Shown: positions 1-8,611 of the stretch, piece by piece
Layout: each line of letters opens with the position of its first letter
How positions within the stretch are numbered: position 1 is the first letter of the stretch
NCBI GenBank assembly: GCA_963668495.1
Contig: OY764545.1
Span: forward strand, 186,001-250,000
Reading direction: 5' to 3'
Length of the DNA: 64,000 bases
From: Oleispirillum sp963668495
Lineage (GTDB): Bacteria > Pseudomonadota > Alphaproteobacteria > Rhodospirillales > Rhodospirillaceae
Position numbers and translations under genes: made by a program
Notes under the pieces: generated by a model
Database searches by the model: none
What the model was told of the DNA's origin: nothing
What the model saw: only the letters and a program-made list of their open reading frames with translations

Positions 1-2065
1 CCATGTAATCGACATCTGTGGACGGGGCCATCAAGACCTCGCCAGCCTTACGAACCGGCAACAGATCATCAATAAACTTGCCCTTGTCATCGACCGGGGC
101 AGATGCCTGCGCAATATGGTAGCGACCTTCCTCCATCGCAGACATGTATACGACTTCGTCGGTTACATGTCCTTCCGTCACGCGGCGATACGGGGTTTCG
201 ATAAACCCGTACTGATTAACCCGCGCAAAGGTTGACAAAGAGTTGATCAAGCCGATGTTCGGACCCTCTGGGGTCTCAATCGGACAGATACGACCATAGT
301 GGGTGGTATGCACGTCACGAACTTCAAAGCCTGCACGCTCACGGGTCAAACCACCCGGGCCCAATGCAGACAAACGACGTTTGTGCGTAATTTCTGCCAG
401 CGGGTTGTTTTGGTCCATGAACTGTGACAGCTGAGAGCTACCAAAGAATTCACGTACCGCAGCAGCAGCCGGTTTCGCATTGATCAGATCATGGGGCATA
501 ACCGTGTCGATATCGACCGAGCTCATACGCTCACGAATCGCACGTTCCATGCGCAACAGACCAATACGATATTGGTTTTCCATCAACTCGCCAACGGAGC
601 GAACACGACGGTTACCCAAGTGGTCAATATCATCGATTTCGCCACGACCATCTTTCAGGTCGAGCAGAACTTTGATGATGGCAAGGATATCGTCCTTGCG
701 CAGAACACGCAGGCTTTCCGGTGCTTCATCCGGGGACAATTCAAGGCGCGCGTTCATTTTCACACGACCAACGGCAGACAAGTCGTACCGTTCGTTGTCA
801 AAGAACAAGCCAGAGAACAGACCCTCGGCAGTCTCCAAGGTCGGCGGTTCACCCGGACGCATCACGCGATAGATATCGACCAGTGCTTCCTCACGGCAGG
901 TATTTTTGTCGGCTGCCAGAGTGTTGCGCAAATAAGGTCCAACCGTACTGTCGATGCGCAGTACCGGGATTTCCATCAGGCCAGCAGCAGTGATTTGAGC
1001 GACCAACTCTTCGGTCAGCTCATTACCTGCCTCGGCAATGACTTCACCAGTATCTTCGTTAACGATGTCCTCGGCAACGAAACGGCCAAGAATTTCAGCT
1101 TCCGGGATACGGATACGGGTAACGTTCTTTTCTTGAATCTGACGCAGGGAACGCGGCGTGATCTTTTTGTCCGCAGTATTCAGGACTTCGCCGGTTTCAG
1201 CATCCACAAGGTCATAAGACAGCTTCACCCCACGCAAGGAAGCCGGATCAAACGGAGTTGTCCAGCCTTCAGTATCGCGAGCAAATACAACGCGTTCAAA
1301 GAAAGTACCAAGAATTTCTTCGGAGCTCATACCCTGAGCTTCAGCCGGATCCAGCGTCTTGCCATCTTCAGCAAGGGCTTTACGGCGATCAGCCGTTGCA
1401 GCGGAATCCAAAGCGTACAAAAGGGTCGTTACCGGCAGTTTCCGGCGACGGTCAATACGCACATACACCAAATCTTTGGCGTCGAATTCAAAATCAAGCC
1501 AGGACCCACGGTAAGGGATAACGCGTGCAGAGAATAAATATTTACCAGAGGAGTGCGTTTTACCTTTGTCATGATCAAAGAACACACCTGGGCTACGATG
1601 CATCTGGGAAACGATAACACGTTCAGTCCCGTTGATGATAAACGTACCCTTGGATGTCATCAGGGGCATGTCGCCCATGTACACATCCTGTTCCTTAATA
1701 TCACGGATGGAGCGTGCGCCAGTATCTTCGTCAATATCCCAAACGACAAGACGCAACGTCACTTTCAGTGGAGCGGCATACGTAATGCCACGTTGCTGAC
1801 ACTCATCAACATCATATTTAGGCGTTTCCAGCTCATAGCCGACGAATTCCAGTTCACCCCGGCCCGTAAAGTCATTAATCGGAAAAACCGACTTAAAGAC
1901 TTCTTGCAGACCACTGTCAGTACGCTGTTCTTGGGGCGTACCAATCTGCAAGAATTGGTCATAGGAGTTCTTTTGAACCTCAATCAGGTTTGGCATGGTC
2001 GCCACGGACGGAATTCGACCAAAGCTGCGGCGTACCCGTTTACATCCCGTCAGAGAGCCCGACAT
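1..2065 (-). CDS. rpoB: RNA polymerase beta subunit, 5' part (cut by left window edge)
   Basis: Encodes the first 688 residues of the RNA polymerase beta subunit; the rest lies beyond position 1. I chose the ATG at 2065, which gives an alphaproteobacterial N-terminus (MSGSLTGCKRVRRSFGRIP, then MPNLIEVQKNSYDQFLQ). The frame stays open to the window edge. The rifampicin pocket is visible near positions 370-450 as SSQLSQFMDQNNPL and HKRRLSALGPGGL; the residues equivalent to E. coli D516, H526 and S531 are the wild-type ones, so no classical rifampicin-resistance substitution is seen there. It follows rplL with a 264-nt gap, the usual rplJL-rpoBC order, and rpoC is expected to the left. Identity is certain. 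Confidence 0.98.
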   Translation of the reverse strand, partial: MSGSLTGCKRVRRSFGRIPSVATMPNLIEVQKNSYDQFLQIGTPQEQRTDSGLQEVFKSVFPINDFTGRGELEFVGYELETPKYDVDECQQRGITYAAPLKVTLRLVVWDIDEDTGARSIRDIKEQDVYMGDMPLMTSKGTFIINGTERVIVSQMHRSPGVFFDHDKGKTHSSGKYLFSARVIPYRGSWLDFEFDAKDLVYVRIDRRRKLPVTTLLYALDSAATADRRKALAEDGKTLDPAEAQGMSSEEILGTFFERVVFARDTEGWTTPFDPASLRGVKLSYDLVDAETGEVLNTADKKITPRSLRQIQEKNVTRIRIPEAEILGRFVAEDIVNEDTGEVIAEAGNELTEELVAQITAAGLMEIPVLRIDSTVGPYLRNTLAADKNTCREEALVDIYRVMRPGEPPTLETAEGLFSGLFFDNERYDLSAVGRVKMNARLELSPDEAPESLRVLRKDDILAIIKVLLDLKDGRGEIDDIDHLGNRRVRSVGELMENQYRIGLLRMERAIRERMSSVDIDTVMPHDLINAKPAAAAVREFFGSSQLSQFMDQNNPLAEITHKRRLSALGPGGLTRERAGFEVRDVHTTHYGRICPIETPEGPNIGLINSLSTFARVNQYGFIETPYRRVTEGHVTDEVVYMSAMEEGRYHIAQASAPVDDKGKFIDDLLPVRKAGEVLMAPSTDVDYM

Positions 2066-2188
2066 CGCTGCTCCTTATGCACATCACTTGGATGAAAAAA
2101 TTGAAACGCACCATGCGTTCCAACCTGAAAAGGGCAAGTCATGACCGTAATACATACTCGGCATGGCCTTAACCCAGACCCACAACCT

Positions 2189-2220
2189 GTCCAGTCCTCA
2201 AAAATGCAGGAAAACTGGAC
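2189..2220 (-). promoter_or_regulatory. Stem-loop in the rplL-rpoB spacer
   Basis: GTCCAGT (2189-2195) pairs with ACTGGAC (2214-2220), and an inner CCT/AGG can extend the stem. It lies in the spacer between rplL and rpoB, where many bacteria have an RNase III processing or attenuation structure. There is no T-run, so a simple intrinsic terminator is unlikely. The role is inferred from position. Confidence 0.4.
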
Positions 2221-2329
2221 TCCACTCAACCAAATATTGGCAAAGCGGGAAGCACACGAGGGCCGCCCCGCACACATCGCATGGATGCTGCAGAACGACC
2301 CGAGTGTGAAAATAAATCACAAGCGCGAT

Positions 2330-2704
2330 TTACTTCAGTTCGACAGTTGCACCAGCTTCTTCGAGCTTTTTCTTCAGCTCTTCAGCTTCAGCTTTGTCGA
2401 CGCCTTCTTTAACCGGTTTCGGTGCGCCTTCAACCAGTTCTTTGGCTTCTTTCAGACCCAGACCGGTGATGCCGCGGACTTCTTTGATGACGTTGATTTT
2501 CTTGTCACCAGCAGAAGCCAGGATCACATCAAATTCGGTTTGTTCTGCAGCGGCTTCACCACCAGCAGCACCCGGAGCAGCAGCAACTGCAACCGGAGCA
2601 GCAGCAGAAACGCCCCATTTGTCTTCCAGAAGTTTTGCCAGTTCGGCAGCTTCCATAACGGTCAGAGCGGACAGGTCTTCGACCAGCTTTTCCAAATCAG
2701 CCAT
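2330..2704 (-). CDS. rplL: 50S ribosomal protein L7/L12
   Basis: A 124-residue stalk protein of the large ribosomal subunit, which recruits translational GTPases. The N-terminal dimerisation helix starts MADLEKLVEDLSALTVMEAA. A flexible Ala/Pro/Gly-rich hinge follows at about residues 36-52, and then a C-terminal domain with the conserved GLGLKEAKELVEGAPKPVKE segment. Length is typical. It lies 54 nt downstream of rplJ and shares its transcript; L7/L12 is needed in several copies per ribosome, so extra translation relative to rplJ is expected. The start at 2704 follows a purine-rich stretch. Confidence 0.98.
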   Translation of the reverse strand: MADLEKLVEDLSALTVMEAAELAKLLEDKWGVSAAAPVAVAAAPGAAGGEAAAEQTEFDVILASAGDKKINVIKEVRGITGLGLKEAKELVEGAPKPVKEGVDKAEAEELKKKLEEAGATVELK

Positions 2705-2758
2705 TTTATTGACTCCTTCAATCAGGCTTGAACTTTACTTAGTATTTGAACAATCGCG

Positions 2759-3274
2759 TTACGCTGCGGCGCCTTCGGAATACGCAGACAACAGACGAGC
2801 CAGTTGGCCTGCCGGTGCCTGAGCAACACCAGCCACTTTCGTAGCCGGAGCTTGCAACAGACCGATGAGTTTGCCGCGCAGTTCGTCGAGAGACGGCATG
2901 GAAGCAAGGGCTTTAACACCAGCTTCATCCAAAACCGTGGCACCCAAAGAACCACCAACAATCACCAGTTTTTCGTTGCTTTTCGCAAATTCGACGACAC
3001 ATTTGGCAGCCGCAACCGGATCGACAGAAGTCGACACAGCAGTCGGACCAACGAACAAGTCGCTGATGCCTTCGAATTTGGTTTCCGCCAAGGCGAGACG
3101 CGTAAGCCGATTTTTAGTCACTTTGAACTGCGCACCAGCTTCACGCACTTTTCCGCGAAGTTCGGACATTTCGGCGACAGTCAACCCTTTGTATTGGGTG
3201 ACGACGACGAGTTCGACTTCGTTGAACAGAGCGTTCAAAGACTGAACGAGTTCTGCTTTCTCTTGTCGGTTCAC
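2759..3274 (-). CDS. rplJ: 50S ribosomal protein L10
   Basis: A 171-residue L10 protein that anchors L7/L12 dimers to the ribosome and, in many bacteria, represses its own operon by binding the leader RNA. The sequence begins (M)NRQEKAELVQSLNALFNEV and contains the typical YKGLTVAEMSELRGKVREAG segment. The C-terminal helix that binds L7/L12 is at about residues 140-171. The start is a GTG at 3274 with GGAG six bases upstream. It follows rplA with a 279-nt leader that contains hairpins, so autogenous regulation is likely. Confidence 0.97.
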   Translation of the reverse strand: MNRQEKAELVQSLNALFNEVELVVVTQYKGLTVAEMSELRGKVREAGAQFKVTKNRLTRLALAETKFEGISDLFVGPTAVSTSVDPVAAAKCVVEFAKSNEKLVIVGGSLGATVLDEAGVKALASMPSLDELRGKLIGLLQAPATKVAGVAQAPAGQLARLLSAYSEGAAA

Positions 3275-3553
3275 TTTCGTCTCCGCTTTCTAAGCCCAAA
3301 TGCCTAAGGACATTTGGACTGAGATCCCGCAAGTCTTAAAACCCCTTGGGATCAACGAACCTGCCCTCGAAAGCTCAAGCCTTCGGGTCACCCCGAGAAA
3401 CTCTTCACTCCCGTCTGCGTAGGACTTTAAATCAGACTTTTGCAAGCAAAAGAACGATCCCTACGGTCTCGGACAGATATTTATGAGGCCAAAGGCCCCA
3501 AGATAACGGGAACCGAGCCGCCCCAAAGGGACAACCCGGCTCACGTCAAACTC
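3275..3553 (-). promoter_or_regulatory. Probable L10 leader region upstream of rplJ
   Basis: This 279-nt non-coding stretch between rplA and rplJ is where the ribosomal L10 leader normally lies. A perfect 7-bp hairpin, CCAAATG (3296-3302) with CATTTGG (3311-3317), sits just upstream of the rplJ Shine-Dalgarno. GAGCCG/CGGCTC can pair close to the rplA stop. Binding of L10-L12 to this RNA is known for the family; I cannot fold the RNA here, so the exact structure is inferred. Confidence 0.5.
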
Positions 3554-4249
3554 TTATTCCACGACGCTGGCAATCTCGAGCTTAACGCCCGGACCCATGG
3601 TCGAAGAAATTGCAATTTTTTTCAGGTAAACGCCCTTAGCACCAGACGGCTTGGCTTTGTTGATTGCATCGGTGAAAGCTTTAATGTTTTCAGCGATTTG
3701 TGCTTCTGTGAAGGAAGCACGACCAACACCAGCATGGACGATACCAGCTTTTTCAACACGGAACTGAACCTGACCGGCTTTAGCAGCTTGCACCGCATCC
3801 GCAACGTTCATGGTCACAGTGCCCAATTTCGGGTTCGGCATCAAACCACGCGGGCCAAGAACTTTACCCAGACGACCAACAACACCCATCATATCCGGGG
3901 TTGCGATGCAACGATCAAAGTCCATGTTACCGGCTTGGATTTGCTCCATCAGGTCTTCCGCACCAACAATATCTGCACCGGCTTCTTTTGCTTCATCAGC
4001 TTTCGGGCCACGGGCAAACACTGCAACGCGAACGGTTTTCCCCGTTCCGTGCGGCAGAGCCACAACACCACGGACCATTTGGTCAGCGTGGCGCGGATCA
4101 ACGCCAAGGTTCAAAGCGATTTCGATGGACTCATCGAATTTTGCTTTTGCGGCACCCTTAACCAAAGCAACTGCTTCAGCCAGCGGGTACAGTTTGTTGC
4201 GGTCAATGCCTTCGTAAGCAGCCGCCATACGCTTTGCAACTTTCGCCAT
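3554..4249 (-). CDS. rplA: 50S ribosomal protein L1
   Basis: A 231-residue L1 protein of the mobile ribosomal stalk near the E site; in many bacteria it also represses the L11-L1 operon. The sequence starts MAKVAKRMAAAYEGIDRNK and contains the conserved HGTGKTVRVAVFA segment and the GRLGKVLGPRGLMPNPK loop. Length is typical. It starts 4 nt after rplK, so the two are translationally coupled. Its stop is followed by the rplJ leader. Confidence 0.98.
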   Translation of the reverse strand: MAKVAKRMAAAYEGIDRNKLYPLAEAVALVKGAAKAKFDESIEIALNLGVDPRHADQMVRGVVALPHGTGKTVRVAVFARGPKADEAKEAGADIVGAEDLMEQIQAGNMDFDRCIATPDMMGVVGRLGKVLGPRGLMPNPKLGTVTMNVADAVQAAKAGQVQFRVEKAGIVHAGVGRASFTEAQIAENIKAFTDAINKAKPSGAKGVYLKKIAISSTMGPGVKLEIASVVE

Positions 4250-4253
4250 GACC

Positions 4254-4682
4254 TTATTCCTTCACTTCCAGGCCCATGGACCGTGCGGAACCCCGCACCA
4301 TTTCCATAGCAGCTTCCACAGTGTGGCAGTTCAGATCAGGCATTTTGGATTCAGCGATTTCGCGAACCTGTGCTTCGGTGATGGAACCGGCAACGGTTTG
4401 CCCCGGAGCTTGACCACCTTTTTGCAGGCCTGCTGCTTTCTTCACCAGATAGCTCATCGGCGGCAGTTTGGTGATGAAAGTAAAGGTACGATCGGAATAC
4501 GCAGTAATCACAACCGGAATCGGCATACCCGGTTCCATGTTCTGAGTTTGCGCATTGAACGCCTTACAGAATTCCATAATGTTCAGACCGCGTTGACCCA
4601 ATGCAGGACCAATCGGCGGTGACGGGTTGGCTTTGCCAGCCGCCACTTGGAGCTTAATGTAGCCCTCAATTTTCTTTGCCAT
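4254..4682 (-). CDS. rplK: 50S ribosomal protein L11
   Basis: A 142-residue L11 protein, which forms the GTPase-associated centre with 23S rRNA and is needed for RelA activation by uncharged tRNA. The start at 4682 gives MAKKIEGYIKLQVAAGKANP. The segment PSPPIGPALGQRGLNIMEFC and the C-terminal GSARSMGLEV are diagnostic. A longer in-frame extension to 4709 exists but is not conserved in the family. It lies between nusG (109-nt gap) and rplA (4-nt gap). Confidence 0.98.
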   Translation of the reverse strand: MAKKIEGYIKLQVAAGKANPSPPIGPALGQRGLNIMEFCKAFNAQTQNMEPGMPIPVVITAYSDRTFTFITKLPPMSYLVKKAAGLQKGGQAPGQTVAGSITEAQVREIAESKMPDLNCHTVEAAMEMVRGSARSMGLEVKE

Positions 4683-4791
4683 TTGTCTCACTCTCAATGT
4701 AACGATCATAGATGACCGTCATAGATGGACTGCGGTTTGGCCCTGGCCAGGCCTTCCGCAGATTTACATCCCGCAAAAAAGCAGGAGATCC

Positions 4792-5322
4792 TTAAACTTT
4801 CTCGACCTGAGCATACTCAAGTTCAACGGGTGTCGAACGACCAAAGATAGACACCGACACTTTAAGGCGGCTTTTCTCTTCATCGACTTCTTCAACGACA
4901 CCGTTAAAGCTGGAGAACGGCCCATCGCATACGCGAATTTGTTCGCCAACTTCGAACACAACAGACGGCTTCGGACGATCAACGCCCTCTTGCACTTGCG
5001 TCATAATACGTTGTGCTTCAGCTTCAGTAATCGGTGACGGGCGACCCTTTGCGCCAAGGAAGTCGGTTACCTTTGCCGTATTCTTGACAAGGTGCCAACT
5101 TTCATCGGTCAGAACCATTTTCACCAGAACGTAGCCCGGGAAGAATTTTCGCTCTGCGTTCACTTTAGAACCACGGCGAACTTCCACGACCTCTTCTGTC
5201 GGCACCAGAACTTCTTCAAATTGCTCGGACATACCCTTTTGCAGGATTTGCTCCCGAATGGACTGAGCAACTTTTTTCTCAAAACCGGAATGCACGTGAA
5301 CGACGTACCAGCGGGCTTTCAT
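4792..5322 (-). CDS. nusG: Transcription termination/antitermination factor NusG
   Basis: A 176-residue NusG that binds RNA polymerase and Rho or ribosomal S10, coupling transcription to translation. The N-terminal NGN domain begins MKARWYVVHVHSGFEKKVAQ and has the conserved FFPGYVLVKM. The C-terminal KOW domain carries VCDGPFSSFNGVVEEVDEEK. Length is normal. It starts 5 nt after secE, the standard secE-nusG arrangement, and is followed by the L11-L1 genes. Confidence 0.98.
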   Translation of the reverse strand: MKARWYVVHVHSGFEKKVAQSIREQILQKGMSEQFEEVLVPTEEVVEVRRGSKVNAERKFFPGYVLVKMVLTDESWHLVKNTAKVTDFLGAKGRPSPITEAEAQRIMTQVQEGVDRPKPSVVFEVGEQIRVCDGPFSSFNGVVEEVDEEKSRLKVSVSIFGRSTPVELEYAQVEKV

Positions 5323-5327
5323 ATCCG

Positions 5328-5525
5328 TTATCCTCCCAGACCGAGAATCGTCCGGACACCGAACGAGAAAATCGTATCCACCAGAAACAGAAAAATTGCC
5401 GCAAGAACAGCCATAATCATGACCATCAACGTCGACAGCATCGTCTCTTTACGGCTGGGCCAGACAACCTTCGCCAGCTCCTGACGAACCTGACGGATAA
5501 ACTGACCAGGAGAGGTCTTAGCCAT
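5328..5525 (-). CDS. secE: Preprotein translocase subunit SecE
   Basis: A 65-residue single-span SecE that clamps SecY in the inner-membrane Sec translocon. The start at 5525 gives MAKTSPGQFIRQVRQELAKV, followed by the family signature VVWPSRKET and one transmembrane helix at about residues 33-55. An upstream extension to 5570 is possible but untypical. It sits between tRNA-Trp and nusG, the classic order. Confidence 0.96.
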   Translation of the reverse strand: MAKTSPGQFIRQVRQELAKVVWPSRKETMLSTLMVMIMAVLAAIFLFLVDTIFSFGVRTILGLGG

Positions 5526-5632
5526 ACACCACTTCCAAACTTGGTTTTTTGCACCACACCCCAGAGCCATAACAATTGGCCTGTCGGGCGCACCGACGTC
5601 ACAATGAGTATATACTTAACAAATTACTACGC

Positions 5633-5708
5633 TGGCAGGGGCGGCAGGAATCGAACCCGCAACCCCCGGTTTTGGAGACCGGTGCTCTACCAATTGAGCT
5701 ACACCCCT
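5633..5708 (-). tRNA. tRNA-Trp (CCA anticodon)
   Basis: A 76-nt cloverleaf on the minus strand. The acceptor stem is AGGGGTG paired near the 3' end, the D-arm is GCTCAATTGGTAGAGC, the anticodon loop is CTCCAAA with anticodon CCA, and the T-arm has GGTTCGATTCC. The 3' CCA is encoded. It lies between tuf and secE, as in many proteobacteria. Confidence 0.97.
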
Positions 5709-5787
5709 AAAGCCTAGCGTATTTTTCGAAGGAAGAACTCCCCTCGAAGGCGCGAGAGATTAGCCTCCTCGCCCAGATAGATCAAGC

Positions 5788-5821
5788 CTTTTCCGCAGAT
5801 TTTTTTAAATCTGCGGAAAAG
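5788..5821 (-). terminator. Perfect 15-bp inverted repeat after tuf
   Basis: CTTTTCCGCAGATTT (5788-5802) and its exact reverse complement (5807-5821) flank a 4-nt loop, 12 nt downstream of the tuf stop and before tRNA-Trp. The stem is A/T-rich at loop and base and has no following T-run on the minus strand. It may be an RNA-processing or attenuation hairpin rather than a full terminator, since secE-nusG probably also depend on upstream transcription. Confidence 0.6.
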
Positions 5822-5833
5822 CTAAATTTTGTC

Positions 5834-7024
5834 TTATTCGACAATGCTGGCGACGACGCCTGCACCAACGGTACGACCGCCTTCGCGGATAGCGAAGCGC
5901 AGACCTTCGTCCATAGCGATCGGAGCAATCAGCTCGACTTCAACCGCAATGTTGTCGCCCGGCATCACCATCTCAACACCTTCCGGCAGAATGACGGAAC
6001 CGGTCACGTCAGTCGTACGGAAGTAGAATTGCGGACGGTAGTTGGAGAAGAACGGGGTGTGACGGCCACCTTCGTCTTTGGTCAGAATGTATGCTTCTGC
6101 CTTAAACTTGGTGTGCGGGGTAATGGAACCCGGTTTCGCCAAAACTTGACCACGTTCAACGTCTTCACGTTTCGTGCCACGCAGCAGCGCGCCGATGTTA
6201 TCGCCTGCTTCACCTTGATCCAGAAGCTTGCGGAACATTTCAACACCGGTACAGGTGGTTTTGATGGTGTCTTTCAGACCAACGATTTCGATCTCTTCAC
6301 CAACGTTGACCACACCGCGTTCCACACGACCGGTCACAACAGTGCCACGGCCAGAGATGGAGAACACGTCTTCGATCGGCATCAGGAACGGCAGATCTTT
6401 CGGGCGATCCGGTTGCGGAATGTATTCATCAACCGCATCCATCAAAGCTTTGATGGAGTTCGCACCGATTTCTTCGTCACGGTCTTCCAGTGCTGCCAAT
6501 GCAGAACCTTTAACAACCGGAATATCGTCGCCAGGGAAGTCGTAAGAGCTCAGAAGCTCACGGATTTCCATTTCAACCAGTTCCAGAAGCTCTTCGTCGT
6601 CCACTTGGTCAACTTTGTTCATGTACACAACAAGGGCCGGAACGCCAACTTGGCGAGCCAACAAGATGTGCTCACGAGTTTGCGGCATCGGACCGTCTGC
6701 TGCGTTCACAACCAGAATCGCACCGTCCATTTGTGCCGCACCGGTGATCATGTTTTTCACATAGTCAGCGTGTCCGGGGCAGTCAACGTGTGCATAGTGA
6801 CGTGCTTCCGTGGAATATTCAACGTGTGCGGTGGAAATGGTGATACCACGTGCACGTTCTTCCGGGGCTTTGTCGATGTTTGCAAAATCAACAGCTTCAC
6901 CGCCACCCATGGCAGCCATGACTTTGGTGATTGCAGCGGTCAGAGTGGTCTTACCGTGGTCAACGTGGCCGATGGTGCCGATGTTGCAGTGCGGTTTGGA
7001 CCGATCAAATTTTTCCTTGGACAT
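5834..7024 (-). CDS. tuf: Translation elongation factor Tu
   Basis: A 396-residue EF-Tu that delivers aminoacyl-tRNA to the ribosome. The start at 7024 gives MSKEKFDRSKPHCNIGTIGH; the upstream in-frame extension is not family-like. The G1 motif GHVDHGKTT, G3 DCPGHADY, G4 NKVD and G5 SAL are all present, followed by the beta-barrel domains 2 and 3 (GRGTVVTGRVERGVV). It lies between tRNA-Gly and tRNA-Trp on the transcript starting near 7.48 kb. Alphaproteobacteria often have a second tuf copy in the str operon, which is not in this window. Confidence 0.99.
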   Translation of the reverse strand: MSKEKFDRSKPHCNIGTIGHVDHGKTTLTAAITKVMAAMGGGEAVDFANIDKAPEERARGITISTAHVEYSTEARHYAHVDCPGHADYVKNMITGAAQMDGAILVVNAADGPMPQTREHILLARQVGVPALVVYMNKVDQVDDEELLELVEMEIRELLSSYDFPGDDIPVVKGSALAALEDRDEEIGANSIKALMDAVDEYIPQPDRPKDLPFLMPIEDVFSISGRGTVVTGRVERGVVNVGEEIEIVGLKDTIKTTCTGVEMFRKLLDQGEAGDNIGALLRGTKREDVERGQVLAKPGSITPHTKFKAEAYILTKDEGGRHTPFFSNYRPQFYFRTTDVTGSVILPEGVEMVMPGDNIAVEVELIAPIAMDEGLRFAIREGGRTVGAGVVASIVE

Positions 7025-7154
7025 GACGTGAAATCCAATATTCTGAGTTGTTGAATAGTGGAACGAGGAGGACAGCACCACCCCCGCCCGTGTCGCCTAA
7101 GGAGACCGCGGTTTCCCACTGCCTCCGCACATAGCCTGTTGGCGCCTGAATTCG

Positions 7155-7228
7155 TGGAGCGGGTGAAGGGAATCGAACCCTCACAACCAGCTTGGAAGGC
7201 TGGGGCTCTACCATTGAGCTACACCCGC
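7155..7228 (-). tRNA. tRNA-Gly (TCC anticodon)
   Basis: A 74-nt cloverleaf with acceptor GCGGGTG, D-arm GCTCAATGGTAGAGC, anticodon loop CTTCCAA (anticodon TCC), T-arm GGTTCGATTCC and an encoded CCA. It is the second tRNA of the tRNA-Tyr/tRNA-Gly/tuf transcript. Confidence 0.97.
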
Positions 7229-7311
7229 ATACGCTGCCCTCGCCTGCGCGAGGAAGTACGCCATCCACGCACTAAAAATGCCCGGGCACCGTAACGGTTA
7301 CCTTAGAGAAG

Positions 7312-7397
7312 TGGTGGAGGGGGTAGGATTCGAACCTACGTAGACATACGTCGGCAGATTTACAGTCTGCTGCCTTTGACCGCTCGGCCACCCCTCC
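7312..7397 (-). tRNA. tRNA-Tyr (GTA anticodon)
   Basis: An 86-nt class II tRNA with a long variable arm. The acceptor is GGAGGGG, the anticodon stem-loop is CAGACTGTAAATCTG with GTA, the T-arm has GGTTCGAATCC, and CCA is encoded. It is the first gene of the leftward tRNA/tuf/secE/nusG transcript. Confidence 0.97.
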
Positions 7398-7467
7398 ATT
7401 CCTCTAAACGACCGCTTGGTCGCCCAGGACACCCAAAGTCCCGAAGGACCAGTGCGTTGGAGAGCGC

Positions 7468-7496
7468 AAATATGAGCATTTCCGAGACATTGTCAA
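7468..7496 (-). promoter_or_regulatory. Strong sigma-70-type promoter for tRNA-Tyr-tuf transcript
   Basis: On the minus strand a consensus -35 TTGACA (7491-7496) is followed after 16-17 nt by CATATT/ATATTT (7468-7474) as the -10. It lies about 70 nt upstream of tRNA-Tyr, the first gene of the leftward block. The match is by eye. Confidence 0.6.
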
Positions 7497-7634
7497 CAGC
7501 TAAAAACAGGATTTCCTATCCTTTTGTGAAAAACATGCTACATGGTAGGTGAGAACTATAGGCCGACTGCGCCATCGCCGGAAAATTCGAGATTTCCTAT
7601 TTCACTCAACATTATACTTGGATCAACCTAACCA

Positions 7635-8465
7635 ATGGCCCGAATGAAAAACCGCCGTCCCAGCAAAACTGCCTCTGACGCCACAGCCCACCGCCCATCA
7701 CGCGGACGCCAAAATGAACGCAAGGGCCAAGGTTCAGATGTATGGATTTATGGCCTCCATGCTGTCGCTGCGGCACTTATGAACCCAGCGCGTTTACCCA
7801 AACGATTGCTGGTCACGCAAGAAGCCGGGGATGCTATTGCAGACCAAATCGACGACACACCACACGCCATACAGGCTCAACTAGCTGATCGTCGCGACAT
7901 TGATGCGGTCCTGCCGATGGGATCTGTCCATCAGGGCGCTGCCCTTCTGACCCAACCTCTTGCAGATCTGGATATTAGTGACATCCCAGAGGTTCCAGCA
8001 GACGGGGCCCCTGCCCCGAAACGACAAGTCATCATCGCCCTTGATCAAGTCACGGATCCGCATAACGTTGGCGCAGTCCTGCGCTCGGCAGCCGCCTTTG
8101 GCGCAGTTGCAGTGATTTTACCTGATCGCCACAGCCCAGAGGAAACGGGCACAGTTGCAAAATCTGCGTGTGGCGGCCTTGAGTTGGTTCCGACCATTCG
8201 AGTCACAAACTTTGCACGCACACTTGAGGCCTTGAAAAGCAAAGGATTCTGGTGCGTTGGATTAGATGGCTCAGCTTCTGACAATTTGTCGGATTTAGAC
8301 TTACCCGATAAACTCGTGCTGGTCATGGGTGCGGAGGGCAGCGGCCTGCGTCGCCTGAGCCATGAACACTGCGACTTTATGGCAAAACTACCCATTCGCC
8401 CAGCCATGGAAAGTCTTAATGTATCCAATGCGCTTGCAATTTCCCTGTATGAACTTCTTGCCTAA
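7635..8465 (+). CDS. rlmB: 23S rRNA (guanosine-2'-O-)-methyltransferase RlmB (SpoU family)
   Basis: A 276-residue SPOUT methyltransferase predicted to 2'-O-methylate the guanosine equivalent to G2251 in the P-loop of 23S rRNA. After a basic tail (residues 1-35), the substrate-binding domain has WIYGLHAVAAALMNPARLPK. The catalytic domain carries DPHNVGAVLRSAAAFG (motif 1), VMGAEGSGL (motif 2) and SLNVSNALAISLYE (motif 3, trefoil-knot SAM site). Length is slightly above the family average because of the tail. It is divergent from the tRNA-tuf operon and is followed by a hairpin. TrmH-type tRNA methylation is the alternative; the N-terminal domain favours RlmB. Confidence 0.92.
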   Translation: MARMKNRRPSKTASDATAHRPSRGRQNERKGQGSDVWIYGLHAVAAALMNPARLPKRLLVTQEAGDAIADQIDDTPHAIQAQLADRRDIDAVLPMGSVHQGAALLTQPLADLDISDIPEVPADGAPAPKRQVIIALDQVTDPHNVGAVLRSAAAFGAVAVILPDRHSPEETGTVAKSACGGLELVPTIRVTNFARTLEALKSKGFWCVGLDGSASDNLSDLDLPDKLVLVMGAEGSGLRRLSHEHCDFMAKLPIRPAMESLNVSNALAISLYELLA

Positions 8466-8466
8466 A

Positions 8467-8498
8467 TAAAACACCCTATTCTTACTGTGGGTATTTTA
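8467..8498 (+). terminator. Hairpin terminator after rlmB
   Basis: TAAAACACCC (8467-8476) pairs with GGGTATTTTA (8489-8498) with one mismatch, starting just after the rlmB stop. Confidence 0.55.
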
Positions 8499-8543
8499 TG
8501 GAAGCAGCCTTTCCTTTTCGATGTAGGGCCAAGCACGCTAAGT

Positions 8544-8562
8544 GATATTGACAATCACTCTC
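8544..8562 (+). promoter_or_regulatory. Fur-box-like site upstream of the 53-aa ORF
   Basis: GATATTGACAATCACTCTC matches 15 of 19 positions of the classical Fur box GATAATGATAATCATTATC and overlaps a TTGACA -35-like hexamer (8548-8553). It lies about 50 nt before the small ORF at 8612. Alphaproteobacterial iron control may use Fur, Irr or RirA, so the regulator is not certain. Confidence 0.45.
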
Positions 8563-8611
8563 ACAATACACACATAGTGCTATAGGTAGTCACTGAAGAC
8601 AGGAGAGCACT

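Noticed and set aside
491..2095. Long plus-strand frames opposite rpoB
   Set aside because: They are antisense shadows of a highly conserved gene, with no ribosome sites or domains.
6029..7054. 341-aa plus-strand frame opposite tuf
   Set aside because: Antisense shadow caused by the codon bias of tuf.
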